From CAWEQW01 sp963811365 (GTDB lineage Bacteria; Actinomycetota; Actinomycetes; Propionibacteriales; Nocardioidaceae), in assembly GCA_963811365.1 (NCBI GenBank), contig CAWEQW010000004.1, forward strand, positions 62,001 to 126,000: a stretch of DNA of 64,000 nt, given 5' to 3'. Made by a program: the position numbers and the translations under genes. The notes under the pieces were generated by a model. It made no database searches. It was not told the DNA's origin and was given only the letters and a program-made list of their open reading frames with translations. This document shows, in pieces, positions 26,405 to 35,770 of the stretch. How positions within the stretch are numbered: position 1 is the stretch's first letter; every line of letters begins with the position of its first letter.

Positions 26405-27685
26405 TCAAGAGACACAGAACGCAACGTCGTGGAGACTGGAGAAGATGCCCGCCAGCTGGTCGCTGGCGGTGTTCACGAAGGCCACGAGCTGGCGTTGCCC
26501 GTCCGCGCTGAGCCACGCGTCGGACACGAACCCCGGCAGCCGGCCGTCATGGCCCCACGTGGAGCCGCACCCGGCGGTGTTCCGTGCGACGCCGAGGCCG
26601 TAACCGCTCCACCCGTTGTCGGTCCAGGTGGGTCTCGCGGGGAACCTGGTGAGCTGGCGCTGGGTACCGGGCCGCAGGAAGTGCCCGCCCATCAACGCGT
26701 CGAAGAAGGTGGCCACATCCGCCGCGTTGGAGACCACCCCGCCGGCAGCCCACCCGTAGCTGAGGTCGGGCGTGGTGACGTCCTTGCCCTGCTCGTAGCC
26801 GTGGGCAACAAAAGGGGCCATCGCGTGGTGCGGGGCCAGACTCGTGTGCGTCATCTCCAACGGACCGAAGACCGTGTCGCGCAGCACCTCTCCCAACGGA
26901 TGGCCGGTCAGGTGCTCGATGAGCAGACCGAGAGCGACGTAGTTCGTGTTGGAGTATCCGCGACCTCGTCCCGCCTCGAATACGGCTGGTTGCGCGGTGC
27001 CCAGCGCGAGGAGCTGCTCCGGCGCAACCGGGAGGTGTGTCATCACTGCCGAGAAGCGCGGCGAGTTCGTGTAGTCGGCCAGGCCGCTGGAGTGGCTCAG
27101 CAGCTGGCGAACCGTGATCGGGCCGACAGTTGCCGGTAGCAGGCCGGGGTCCAGGTCCGCTACCCGGTCATCGAGCCCGAGCCGTCCCCGGTCGACCAGA
27201 CGCAGCACCGCCGTCGCCACCATCGACTTGGTGATGCTTGCGATGCGGAAGCGATCCCCGCCCGTCATCGCGATGCGGGGTCGCTCCCGGGCCAGACCGT
27301 CGGCCAGCAGCGCCTGGTGGCTACCCCGGCGAACGAGCACAACCATGCCAGGACTGACACCGCCCGCGACCGCACTGTGCACGATCTCGCGCACCGCGCG
27401 CGCCTCACGGGCCCATGAGCCGCCAGACGACGCGCCCGCACTCGGCGACCTCCTCGGCGACGCCGAGGGCCGGTGGCTGTCCGGGACAGAGCCGCTACAC
27501 CCAGCAACTGCCAACATCAGCGCGGCAACCATCACCGCCACCCCGCGACGTCCACCCGGTTTCGGACTCGAGCGCCCTCGCGGATCGCGCCCTGGGCGCA
27601 ACGCCCCGAGACGAACCCGCGACGGAGCACGATCCAGGTGGCGCTCAAACCCAGTCGACCGCCATCCACCTTCAACCCTCACCAT
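26405..27685 (-). CDS. Beta-lactamase-family serine hydrolase, lipoprotein
   Basis: 426 aa. N-terminal basic region then hydrophobic VAVMVAALMLAVAGCSGS, a clear lipobox (LAVAGC), followed by a Ser/Pro-rich linker: predicted to be anchored outside the membrane. Catalytic SxxK as SITKS, Tyr motif YSN in RGYSNTNYVALG, and HDG near the C-terminus (STWGHDGRLPGFVSDA) replacing KTG. Class C/D-alanyl-D-alanine carboxypeptidase-like esterase family. ATG 27683-27685 has GGGGGA upstream; a longer frame to 27757 is possible. Single-gene unit. Confidence 0.82.
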   Translation of the reverse strand: MVRVEGGWRSTGFERHLDRAPSRVRLGALRPGRDPRGRSSPKPGGRRGVAVMVAALMLAVAGCSGSVPDSHRPSASPRRSPSAGASSGGSWAREARAVREIVHSAVAGGVSPGMVVLVRRGSHQALLADGLARERPRIAMTGGDRFRIASITKSMVATAVLRLVDRGRLGLDDRVADLDPGLLPATVGPITVRQLLSHSSGLADYTNSPRFSAVMTHLPVAPEQLLALGTAQPAVFEAGRGRGYSNTNYVALGLLIEHLTGHPLGEVLRDTVFGPLEMTHTSLAPHHAMAPFVAHGYEQGKDVTTPDLSYGWAAGGVVSNAADVATFFDALMGGHFLRPGTQRQLTRFPARPTWTDNGWSGYGLGVARNTAGCGSTWGHDGRLPGFVSDAWLSADGQRQLVAFVNTASDQLAGIFSSLHDVAFCVS

Positions 27686-27965
27686 GGGTCCCCCAGCGCC
27701 CTGCACCGGAACGTTCCGGAGTCCGCCCGCTCTCACACCGTGACATGACACGCTCACCCCGACAAGGCCCGAGAAGGTGAGAGCAGGGTCTGACCGGGTC
27801 CTGCCGCGCCGTCAGCGACGCCGCCCGGCCGTCCGGCTGGCCTGCCGGCCGTGGTCGACCAGGTCGCGAGCGCGCTCGGGAAGCGGATCTGGAGGTGAGC
27901 ACGCCGACCCGGTCCGGACCGGATCTTGGCTTGGGATGTGGTGATGTCGCCCCTGCGATGGCGGG

Positions 27966-29414
27966 TTACATGGACGCCCTCAGCTGGGCCAGGACGAGGT
28001 CGGCGTGAGCGCGGACCGGCGCCAGATCGGCTGGTTGTGCGATGGTTCGCTCCGCATCCTGAACCACGAGCTGCACGTGCTCGGCGACGAGCGCGCGGTC
28101 GTCCGGGTTGGCACAGAACCTGCCGGTGGTGGCCAGCACGCGTAGCAGTGCCAGGTCCACTCGAGGCTCGGCGCATCCGTACCGTCGGATCTGACCGGTC
28201 GCCAGGTCCAGGTAGTAGGACAGGTCCCGTCCGAGCGCGATGACCCTGAGCGTGCCGGCGTCGTCGTAGAGGCGTTGGTTGCCGAGCGGGCGGCCTACCA
28301 GGGTGGCGAGGAGGACGCCGACGTGCTCGAGGGCCTGGATCGCCGTGTAGGGGTCGTTGATGGCCGGAGACAACGCCTTGACTGCGATGTCGGCGAGCTG
28401 CCGTACGCCGAAGGCCACATCTTGTTCGGCGGTGCGCTCGAAGCCCAAGCGGACCGCCACGGGCAGGGCCGCGCTGAACGACGCCTGGTCTGGTGAGCCG
28501 GCGTCCGGGGACGGCGGACACAGCCAGAGCAGTGGTGCTCCTTCCACGACGTACTCGCCCACCATGGTGGACATCGTGGCCACCAGGTCCTGGGCCTCGG
28601 CCAGCGGTCGCAGCTGCTGCGGATGGATGGTCTGGACCCAACCGGACCGGTACGCCGGCACCGCGATGGCCCAGGGGGGCCGCGAGGGCACCGGCTCGGC
28701 GGTCACTCCTTGCGAGGGCAGGTCGTGGTCGATCACCCGAAGCGTGCTGCGCTCAACGCTCCTCATGATCTCGTCGATCTGGATGGAGTGCGCCAGGTGG
28801 TGGACGAAGAACACCAGCATCAACAAGGTGACGAACAGCAGGGCGAGGGCGAAGCTGACCGCAAGCCGCGGGTAGTCCTCCACTCGATGTCCCGCCTGGA
28901 CTCCTACCGTGAACAGCCCGGCCGTGCTGTAGGTGAACGTGGCGACGAAGACGCTCAGCACTACCTGGTTGACCCGGTCCCGCAGGAAGTTGCGCAGTAG
29001 CCGCGGTGAGAACTGCGTCGAGGCCAGCTGCAGCGTGACAACGGTCAGGCCCAGGACAAGCGCGATCACCGTTGCCAGGGTGCTCGAGATCGCGATGAGC
29101 AGCGTCCGCGCGTCATCCGGCGTTCCCTGGAAGACGAACCACCGGGTCGAGGAGACCTGGAGTTGGGAAAGCAGGTAACCGACGCCCAGCGCCAGCGCCA
29201 CCGCGATCGTGGGCAGCACCCACAGCGCCCCCCTCAGGTACTCCCACACCGCTTCGCGTCGCACCCAGATCACAGTGGCCGTGCCGGCGCGCCCGGTCAA
29301 CGCCCGGGCGACGGCCACACGCCCCCGGCTCGCCGGGCACCCGTGCTGCTGAGCCGACGCCTCTCGACGACCGCGCTTCGAGGCGGGAGGTCCCGGATCG
29401 CTGATGTCCGGCAC
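27966..29414 (-). CDS. DUF2254 membrane protein
   Basis: 482 aa. Four hydrophobic segments in the N-terminal ~200 residues (LWVLPTIAVALALGVGYLL; TLLIAISSTLATVIALVLGL; VLSVFVATFTYSTAGLFTV; FALALLFVTLLMLVFFVHH) and the family sequence LQLASTQFSPRLLRNFLRD. The soluble C-terminal half includes DIAVKALSPAINDPYTAIQA, the most conserved DUF2254 stretch. Function unknown. Start uncertain: GTG at 29414 gives a long charged leader; a GTG at 29273 would be closer to family length. Confidence 0.83.
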   Translation of the reverse strand: MPDISDPGPPASKRGRREASAQQHGCPASRGRVAVARALTGRAGTATVIWVRREAVWEYLRGALWVLPTIAVALALGVGYLLSQLQVSSTRWFVFQGTPDDARTLLIAISSTLATVIALVLGLTVVTLQLASTQFSPRLLRNFLRDRVNQVVLSVFVATFTYSTAGLFTVGVQAGHRVEDYPRLAVSFALALLFVTLLMLVFFVHHLAHSIQIDEIMRSVERSTLRVIDHDLPSQGVTAEPVPSRPPWAIAVPAYRSGWVQTIHPQQLRPLAEAQDLVATMSTMVGEYVVEGAPLLWLCPPSPDAGSPDQASFSAALPVAVRLGFERTAEQDVAFGVRQLADIAVKALSPAINDPYTAIQALEHVGVLLATLVGRPLGNQRLYDDAGTLRVIALGRDLSYYLDLATGQIRRYGCAEPRVDLALLRVLATTGRFCANPDDRALVAEHVQLVVQDAERTIAQPADLAPVRAHADLVLAQLRASM

Positions 29415-29609
29415 CTGCGCCCGGAGTCATTCCGCGTGCATGCAGCGGGTGGGACGGACGAATGCGGCTCGCAGTGCCACTGCGACCGCGTCCAGCGGCG
29501 TGGCAGGAAACGGGCCCGCCATGACTGCAGATCGGTATGTCCCGGGCGCCGGGTTGCTGGATCTCGGCCGCCCGTCCGCAGTCGGGACGGGTGGCGATCT
29601 CTTTCGTCC

Positions 29610-30317
29610 TCAGCGCTCTGCGATGCCCCAGGCAGCGGTGTTGACCGGCCAGAACATCGAGTGCCGAAACTTGCGCCGTTCGAGTCGGAGTTGGCTGAAC
29701 CCGGCGTCCTGCAGGCATGCGGGGATGTCCCGGTGAGGGTCGCAGCCGTCGAAGACCCAACCCCAGGGACGGCTAACGGCGCGTTGTACGAGGGCGCGGG
29801 GCCTGTTTCGGGGGGCGGCGATGTGCTCGACGAACCGGAATCGTCCGCCGGGTTTCAGGACGCGTCGGACTTCGCCAAGTGCCCGGACGGGGTCGGCCAC
29901 CGTGCAGAGCACGAGGGAGGAGATCACGTCATCGACGCAGGCGTCGGGCAGCGGAATCGACTCGGCGCTCGTGGGGAGGATGGTGGCGTCGACGTCGGCC
30001 TGGGCACAGTGGCGACGCAGCTGGTCATGCATTGCTCGACTGGGCTCCAGGGCGTACAGGCGCGTTCTGGGTGCCAGGTAGCCCAGGTTCGCACCGGTAC
30101 CGCTGCCGATCTCGAGGACCGTTCCGGTGCCGAGCCCGGCGAAGGCGGCAGCCTTGTGGTGCCGGGCGATGTGGTTGCCGTACCCGGCGAAGGCAGTGAA
30201 GAACCAGGCGTTGAATCGCCCGATCGCGCCGTGGTCGAACGCGAGGTCTTCCCGGTCGGGCCCGGTGTCGGTTGATTCGTCGATGTCCGGTGCGGTGTCT
30301 CGATGCTCGATCTTCAT
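29610..30317 (-). CDS. Class I SAM-dependent methyltransferase (UbiE/Mettl7-like)
   Basis: 235 aa. GTVLEIGSGTGANLGYLAP (motif I), LYALEPSRAMHDQL, DDVISSLVLCTVADP, VRRVLKPGGRFRFVEH. The early FNAWFFTAFAGYGNHIARHH and the VEH motif resemble the phospholipid or arsenite-like methyltransferase group with METTL7 members. ATG 30315-30317 has AAGGAGA upstream. It lies just downstream of a decayed enoyl-CoA hydratase on the same strand. Substrate unknown. Confidence 0.82.
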   Translation of the reverse strand: MKIEHRDTAPDIDESTDTGPDREDLAFDHGAIGRFNAWFFTAFAGYGNHIARHHKAAAFAGLGTGTVLEIGSGTGANLGYLAPRTRLYALEPSRAMHDQLRRHCAQADVDATILPTSAESIPLPDACVDDVISSLVLCTVADPVRALGEVRRVLKPGGRFRFVEHIAAPRNRPRALVQRAVSRPWGWVFDGCDPHRDIPACLQDAGFSQLRLERRKFRHSMFWPVNTAAWGIAER

Positions 30318-30329
30318 GGTGTCTCCTTC

Positions 30330-30949
30330 GTTGACGGCTGTTTGCCCGACCGCGACGTCATCCGCCTCGGGTCGAGTCCGGGTACCGAGGCGCTGGGCTT
30401 CGGTGCCCTCGGCAATGGCTCGACGGACGAGTTCCAGGGTCCGTCCAAGTCCGATGGTTCCCGCCAGTCGGTCGGTGTCTCGTTCCGGGACAGAGCCCCA
30501 CTGGCGGTCGGGAAGCCCGAAGTGCGCCGGGTCCGTCGCCACGCGCAGATCGCACAGGTAGCCAGGGTGAGGCCCCGCGAAGGGACCACCCAGGGATGGC
30601 CGCAATGGCTGGCTTCGCCGGGAACCCTCGCGCACCGAAGATCCACTCGGATCTGCCGACCCGCGGCTCGGGGCTCCCGACGACTTCAGGTCCGCACCCG
30701 CGCGGAAGGCCACCGCGTCGCCGGTCACCACAGCACCCGCACCTCGCGGTCCCCTTCGAACGCGCACATCTCCCGGGCCAGCGCCTCCGCCGTCGGGCGG
30801 TCGATCGCGTTGCGTTGCTCTGGACGTCGAAGGGTCAGCACCGTGACCGCGCCGACATGCTCGCACCCGTTCGTGCCGCGTGCCCATGCGGTAGAGGTCG
30901 ACGCATCCGGATCGGTGCCTGCGATCTCGTGTGGACCGTTGACACTCAC
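30330..30949 (-). pseudogene. Enoyl-CoA hydratase/isomerase, decayed
   Basis: GTG at 30947-30949 behind GAGAGGAG starts a crotonase: VTVLTLRRPEQRNAIDRPTA is the typical N-terminus, VVTGDAVAFRAGADLKSSG holds the oxyanion AGADL loop in another frame, and CDLRVATDPAHFGLPDRQWG plus RLAGTIGLGRTLELV are C-terminal crotonase sequence. The segment with the catalytic Glu between the AGADL loop and CDLRVA is mostly missing, and there is at least one frameshift. The deletion makes it a real pseudogene rather than a sequencing artefact. Confidence 0.7.
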
Positions 30950-31093
30950 AGTGGCTCCTCTCGAGCCCATCTCGGGGCCCTCCGCGTCCTCAAGATCGTC
31001 GCGCCGCCACCTGTGGTTGTCAGGCGTGGAAATACCTCAATCTGGCGGCCGGGCGCGAGTGCGAGATGCTGGGAGAGGAAGGCAGGTAGCCCC

Positions 31094-32113
31094 ATGGAGC
31101 AGATGACCGCATCGACGCGGCTGTCCGACGGGAGGCCGATCGCGTACGCCGTCGCCGGCGCCGGGCCGCCGCTGCTGTTCATCGACGGCTGGCTCAGCCA
31201 CCTGGAACTCAGCTGGGCCCTGCCGGCCGAGCGGTACCTGTTCGAAGGCCTGGCAACGGGACGCACGCTCGTGCGCTACGACAGGGCGGGTTGTGGCCTC
31301 TCCGACCGGTCCTCCCCGGCAAACCCGTCCGTGAAGGCGGAACTGGACGCCCTGGCGTGCGTCGCCGCCGCGACCGGCATGGCGCGATTCGACCTCCTCG
31401 GCAGTTCGCTGGGCGCCCCGGTCGCGCTGGCCTGGACCGCTCGACATCCCGAGACAGTGGGCAGACTCGTTCTGTACGGCGGCTGGGCACGCGGCGCTGA
31501 CCTTGCCCCCGGATCAGTGCGGGAGCACGTCATCGGCCTGGTGGCCAGTCACTGGGGACTGGGCGCCGACGTACTCACCGACATCTTCGCTCCCGACGCG
31601 ACAGGCGGAACGCGGGCCGCCCTTGCCAACTACCAACAGAAGGCATCCTCGGCCGAGATCGCCGCCGAGCTGCTGGAGTTCTGCTACCGCATCGACGTCG
31701 CCGCGGACCTCGATCAGGTGCACACGCCCACGCTCGTCGTCCACCGCCAACAAGACCGCGCCGCACCAGTGGAACAGGCTCGCTATCTCGCCGACCACAT
31801 CCCCCAGGCGCGCCTGCAGCTCCTGCCCGGCCGCTCGCACATGCCCTACGTCGGAGATGTCGACGCACTGCTAGCGATCATCCGGCACTACCTCGGCCTG
31901 CCCGAGCTGCGGCGCCCTCGGCCGCTCCGCCTCACCCCTCGACAGCGCGAGGTCGCAGCCCTGGTTACCGAAGGGCTGACCAACCGTGCGATCGGCGAGC
32001 GCCTCGGTATCGAAGAGCGTTCGGCGGAAGGACACGTCGAACGCATCCGCACCCGGCTGGGCGTCCGTTCCCGGGCCCAGATCGCTGCCTGGTGGGTAGC
32101 CAGCAACAGCTGA
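31094..32113 (+). CDS. Alpha/beta-hydrolase fused to LuxR-type HTH
   Basis: 339 aa. Residues ~1-265 are an alpha/beta hydrolase: GAGPPLLFIDGWLSHLELSW, nucleophile elbow GSSLGAPVALAW, acid in VVHRQQDRAAP, His in LPGRSHMPYVGD. Residues ~275-339 are a LuxR HTH: LTPRQREVAALVTEGLTNRA, IGERLGIEERSAEGHVERIR. Such fusions are thought to link a small-molecule hydrolase-like sensor to transcription. ATG 31094 has GAGAGGAAGG upstream at somewhat long spacing. Divergent from the enoyl-CoA hydratase remnant, a possible former target. Confidence 0.83.
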   Translation: MEQMTASTRLSDGRPIAYAVAGAGPPLLFIDGWLSHLELSWALPAERYLFEGLATGRTLVRYDRAGCGLSDRSSPANPSVKAELDALACVAAATGMARFDLLGSSLGAPVALAWTARHPETVGRLVLYGGWARGADLAPGSVREHVIGLVASHWGLGADVLTDIFAPDATGGTRAALANYQQKASSAEIAAELLEFCYRIDVAADLDQVHTPTLVVHRQQDRAAPVEQARYLADHIPQARLQLLPGRSHMPYVGDVDALLAIIRHYLGLPELRRPRPLRLTPRQREVAALVTEGLTNRAIGERLGIEERSAEGHVERIRTRLGVRSRAQIAAWWVASNS

Positions 32114-32344
32114 TCCCTCGACCGGCCTGGGGCGGCAGGTCCAGGCGGGGTCACTGACGCGCTCGCGGATCAGGTCTTCCTCGTGACCGGCGGGACCTGT
32201 GCCGGGAGGCTCCCCGTTTCGAAGACGGCTGTCCGATCAGGGCTGTCGGGCATGCCGTGCCACCAACGGGTGTCCATGTGCACTTCCACGCCCGAGGCGT
32301 ACCGAGTATGAGTCGCCCACAGGATGCTCGGAAGGCGCCCCAGC

Positions 32345-32815
32345 TCATCCTTGGCCGTACGTCACCTCGGGTATTGGCACAATCGCCTGGCGCGGCGCGG
32401 AGGCCCGAGGCGCCAGCAAGGCTTGGTAGCCGCCGACCAGGTCGGTGGCCCGTCGAAGGCCGAGCTCGCGCAGCGTCGCGGCGGCCAAGCTGGAACTGTA
32501 GCCCTCGTTGCACACCACGATGACGCGCGTGTCGGGCTCCACCTCAAGGGACTCGAGTCGGTGCGGCGAGGTCGGGTCAAGGCGCCACTCGAGCACGTTG
32601 CGGTCGATCACCACGGCGCCTCGCAGATCGCCGTCACGTCTCCGCTGCTCAACGGGTCGGGTGTCGATGACCACCGCCCCGGTGGCGACCTCCTCCGCGA
32701 GCTGCTCAGGGAGCACCCGGTCAAGGCTGCTTCGGGCCCGCTGTAGCAGGTCGCTGACCCTCGAGCAGAGCGTCTCGCTGTCCGTCTTGGGCCCGACCGG
32801 TTCTTCTGGCTGCAT
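32345..32815 (-). CDS. Rhodanese-like domain protein
   Basis: 156 aa, one rhodanese domain. GAVVIDTRPVEQRRRDGDLR is the N-terminal CH2-like motif and VVCNEGYSSSLAAATLRELG carries the active-site Cys loop. An N-terminal helical extension is present. TAGGTT sits 6 nt before ATG 32813-32815, a leaderless pattern. Sulfur transfer is the family role; partner unknown. Single gene. Confidence 0.83.
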   Translation of the reverse strand: MQPEEPVGPKTDSETLCSRVSDLLQRARSSLDRVLPEQLAEEVATGAVVIDTRPVEQRRRDGDLRGAVVIDRNVLEWRLDPTSPHRLESLEVEPDTRVIVVCNEGYSSSLAAATLRELGLRRATDLVGGYQALLAPRASAPRQAIVPIPEVTYGQG

Positions 32816-33243
32816 GCCCAGAACCTACTCAGGTCACCATGGGGGTCCCGCCGAACCAACGTGGCGTCGTTGAGGACGCCCGCACCGTGGAGATCGTGCA
32901 TGTAGACCGACGCAGCGACGTCTACAGGCGATCGAGGGGCCTTCGCCGTCCCACTCACCGATCCCTCTGCGCGCCTCCCGCGCGACGATGACCGTTCGGA
33001 GATGGCGTGTCCGGCCCATGACCAGCGAGCAGCCCCGAATCAGGGTTCGGCCGGCTCGATGACGCCGCCGAGGGAGCACGAGCGGTCCGGCGCCACGCTG
33101 GACGGTGCCGCGGTGCGCGGCGAACCGTCGCCCGCACCGGCTCGTCCGGCCGAGGGCACCCGGTCGGGGAGGACCACCCGCACGAGGCGGGACAGTGCGT
33201 TACGACGATGGCGAGCGGCCGCGCACCCGGTCGCCAGAGGAGG
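32816..33243. other. No gene recognised
   Basis: About 430 bp between the rhodanese gene and the membrane-protein pair. Open frames exist on both strands but are Arg/Pro-rich and show no family sequence or ribosome site. Confidence 0.4.
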
Positions 33244-33645
33244 TCAGGAGCGGCGGCCGACGCGCCACAGCCACCACAGCCCGAAGAAGGGCAGCACGAG
33301 CGGCACGTAGCCGTAGCCGCTGCCATAGCCCGACCACACGCTCGCCTTGTCGAGATCGCTGGGATGGCTCAGCGTGCCGATGACCAGGACGCCGGTGAGC
33401 TCGGTCAGCACGGTCGCGATCGCGATGCGGCGGTGGTCGGTCGCGAGCGCCCATGTGGCGACGATGTAGATGACGCCGGAGACGAGCGACAGCGAGTATG
33501 CGACCGGAGCCTTCGACGCCTGCGTCGCGAGCTGCACCAGGGCGCGGGCGGTGGCGGCGAGCGCGAAGATGCCGTAGACGAAGACCAGGATCCGCCCGAC
33601 GCCGGTGCGCGTCGAGAGCGGCTGCGGGCTCACCGGAGGATCCAC
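33244..33645 (-). CDS. Small integral membrane protein (DUF3817-like)
   Basis: 133 aa with four hydrophobic segments: VGRILVFVYGIFALAATARA, AYSLSLVSGVIYIVATWALA, IAIATVLTELTGVLVIGTLS, YVPLVLPFFGLWWLW. The HPSDLDKASVWSGYG loop is recognisable in actinobacterial homologues. Overlaps the preceding membrane-protein gene by 16 nt, so they are a translationally coupled pair. Function unknown. Confidence 0.72.
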   Translation of the reverse strand: MDPPVSPQPLSTRTGVGRILVFVYGIFALAATARALVQLATQASKAPVAYSLSLVSGVIYIVATWALATDHRRIAIATVLTELTGVLVIGTLSHPSDLDKASVWSGYGSGYGYVPLVLPFFGLWWLWRVGRRS

Positions 33646-33986
33646 AGGTCGTGCAGGCGCAGGCAGAGCGCCGGGATCACGAGGACGCCGACGAGGAGTA
33701 CGCCGGTCCCGGCGCGGGTCCGCTCGCCCAGCGACCAGAGCACCGCGACCGGCAGAATGAACAGCGCGCCGAGCAGATAGCCGACGTAGGCCGCGACGTT
33801 CACGCCGTCGTGGTCACCGAACACCATCACCAGCCCGAGCACCAGCTGCACCACGATGCCGACCTCGATCAGGCCCAGCGCGGCGTACACCGGGTCGTTC
33901 GGCGGCCGGTCGACAGCGATCAGCACGAGCAACCAGAGCGCTGCCACTCCCGACGCTGCGCTCAGCACGACCTGCAGGGTGGTCAC
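33630..33986 (-). CDS. Small integral membrane protein, partner of the next gene
   Basis: 118 aa from GTG 33984-33986, chosen because TAGGCT lies 7 nt upstream; a longer frame to 34049 has no support. Four hydrophobic segments (VVLSAASGVAALWLLVLIAV; IEVGIVVQLVLGLVMVFG; YVGYLLGALFILPVAVLW; TGVLLVGVLVIPALCL). Ends overlapping the DUF3817-like gene. No function known; conserved pair in Actinobacteria. Confidence 0.72.
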   Translation of the reverse strand: MTTLQVVLSAASGVAALWLLVLIAVDRPPNDPVYAALGLIEVGIVVQLVLGLVMVFGDHDGVNVAAYVGYLLGALFILPVAVLWSLGERTRAGTGVLLVGVLVIPALCLRLHDLWILR

Positions 33987-34397
33987 CCGGCTGAGCCTAG
34001 AGCCCGGCCGGCGCTGTTCGTCCACCGGCATCGTCGCCGTGGTCGGCATGCGACGCCATCGACACAGGGGTCGGGTGGACCACCCATGAGTACACCCGCG
34101 GGGTGTGCCGATGGCGGATCGGTTCCAGGCACGCCCCGCGTGCCCATCGGCTTTCGGTCATCTCCCGCGCCATCGTCGGCCGTGGCCCAGGCAGGCCGCG
34201 ATCGGCCGGGCGCCGGCGGCCTGGCTCATGTTCGTCCTCTGGTGATCGTGGTGCGCGACAGCCACATGCTCGTCTACGCCCCGCTGCGGGTCCTGATGCC
34301 GTCGTAGGTCGCGTTCGCAGTCGCCGAGCAGCCTCGGACCTCTGCTGCAGCAGTCCCAGCGACCTGCGGGTCGGGGACTCAGAGCCACGCACACCCG
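33987..34397. other. No gene recognised between divergent units
   Basis: About 410 bp with divergent leaderless promoters at each edge (TAGGCT near 33994 on minus; TAGTCT at 34398 on plus). No convincing coding frame between them. Confidence 0.4.
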
Positions 34398-34403
34398 TAG
34401 TCT
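34398..34403 (+). promoter_or_regulatory. -10 box TAGTCT for the NYN gene
   Basis: TAGTCT, then CATCCC, then ATG at 34410: a 6-nt gap predicting a leaderless transcript. Confidence 0.55.
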
Positions 34404-34409
34404 CATCCC

Positions 34410-34970
34410 ATGGACGAGGCACTGGGCACCACGTACGTCCTCGTCGACGGTGAGAACATCGACGCCACTCTCGGCGCCTCGATCCTCGGACGCCGCCCGC
34501 GCCCCGGAGAGCGGCCCCGGTGGGAGCGGGTCCTGCAGTTCTCGGAGGAGCGCTGGGGACAGCCTGCGAAGGGTCTGTTCTTCCTCGCAGCCAACAACGA
34601 GCTTCCGATGGCGTTCGTCCAGGCTCTGCTGGCGATCGGCTACCGACCGGTTGCCCTCTCCGGCGGTGCCGGAGAGAAGGTCGTCGACATCGCGATCCAG
34701 CGAACGCTCAGCGAGCTGCGGCACCGCGACGCCGACGTGATCCTGGTCAGCAACGACGGGGACTTCGTCTCCGACGTGGACGCCCTGTTGGACGGACGGA
34801 AGGTCGGTGTCGTCGGCTTCGTCGAGTTCCGCAACCACGGTTTCGTGAACCTGGTCGACAAGGGTCTCGAGTGCATCGACCTCGAGTACGACGTAGAGGC
34901 GTTCAACGATCCGCTGCCACGCGTCCGCATCATCCCCATCGACGAGTTCGACCCCACCCAGTTCCTGTAG
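34410..34970 (+). CDS. NYN (PIN-like) domain ribonuclease
   Basis: 186 aa. NYN-type metal site: TYVLVDGENIDATLG at the N-terminus (DxxN), EKVVDIAIQRTLSEL in the middle, and VILVSNDGDFVSDVDAL near the C-terminus (SxDxDF). FLAANNELPMAFVQALLAIG gives the second strand-helix. Members are predicted endoribonucleases of RNA processing or decay. Intact, single gene. Confidence 0.85.
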   Translation: MDEALGTTYVLVDGENIDATLGASILGRRPRPGERPRWERVLQFSEERWGQPAKGLFFLAANNELPMAFVQALLAIGYRPVALSGGAGEKVVDIAIQRTLSELRHRDADVILVSNDGDFVSDVDALLDGRKVGVVGFVEFRNHGFVNLVDKGLECIDLEYDVEAFNDPLPRVRIIPIDEFDPTQFL

Positions 34971-35455
34971 CCCGCCGGGCGACCTGCCCGACGTGTCAGG
35001 GGTGGACTCGGCCGGCTCAGCGAGAAGAACCAGCCGAGCAGCAGGAACCACAGCCCCCCGTGGCGGCGCTGACCGGGCTGGCCCGGACGCGGGGTGCTCG
35101 TCGAGGTTGCCGCCTCGTTGGAGCACCAGTACCAGCCCTGGAAGCCGATGGTGAGACCACCACCAGGATGCACGCGCCGGCGCTGCGCACCTCGCCGAAT
35201 CGGATCGTCGGCCACTGGCGGCGGGTTGGCCACCGGCGCGCAGCCTTCGGGCGCCTCGGTCAGGTCGGCCTGGGCGGCGGGGGCAGCCGGCGGGTCGAGA
35301 GGCAGGTTGACCAAGGTATGTAGGCGAACCTGCACTTCCCACGACGCACAGCTCGTGGGAAGCGCGGGTCCGTCTGCATACCATGGGGAAACTGCAGCAG
35401 GTGGCGAACACCCCCGCATGGCCACGGGCGCTCGGAGGACGGTTGGCGCTCGCTC
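34971..35455. other. Gap with one strong hairpin; no confident gene
   Basis: A minus-strand frame here reads GLWFLLLGWFFSLSR and looks like one membrane segment, but its N-terminal part is Pro/Arg-rich and its 3' end overlaps the NYN gene. A gene cannot be claimed. Confidence 0.35.
35335..35362. terminator. Perfect 10-bp hairpin
   Basis: CTTCCCACGA, 8-nt loop, TCGTGGGAAG. Could terminate the NYN transcript or be an operator for the gene pair at 35469. Confidence 0.45.
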
Positions 35456-35468
35456 TATGCTGACCCCC

Positions 35469-35765
35469 GTGATCTTCAAGCGTGTGGGAGCCGACCGCCC
35501 CTACCCCGACCATGGCCTCGGCCAGCGGGGGTGGGCGGAGCTGCCGCCGCGCCAGGTCCGTCTGGACCAGCTGGTCACCACAAAAGACACTCTGCAGCTC
35601 GCGGCCCTTCTCGATGAGGACTCCACCTTCTTCGGCGACCTGTTCGCGCACGTCGTGGAGTGGCACGGCGAGCTGTACCTCGAGGACGGGCTGCACCGCG
35701 CTCTGCGGGCCGCGCTGCAGCAGAGGCTGGTGCTCCACGCGCGCGTGCACACCGTGCGGGGCTGA
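35469..35765 (+). CDS. Conserved actinobacterial protein annotated as VapB-family antitoxin
   Basis: 98 aa: IFKRVGADRPYPDHGLGQRG, WAELPPRQVRLDQLVTTKDT, LAALLDEDSTFFGDLFAHVV, WHGELYLEDGLHRALRAALQ. This short protein sits before a LytR_C gene in many actinobacteria and is often called VapB, but no VapC toxin is nearby. GTG 35469 has TATGCT 7 nt upstream (leaderless); an ATG at 35457 overlaps that box. The link to the LytR_C gene, 5 nt downstream, points to envelope biology rather than toxin control. Confidence 0.78.
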   Translation: MIFKRVGADRPYPDHGLGQRGWAELPPRQVRLDQLVTTKDTLQLAALLDEDSTFFGDLFAHVVEWHGELYLEDGLHRALRAALQQRLVLHARVHTVRG

Positions 35766-35770
35766 CCGGG

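Noticed and set aside
34158..35750. 530-aa minus-strand ORF across the NYN gene
   Set aside because: It is the antisense of the NYN and VapB-like genes, both of which have clear families.
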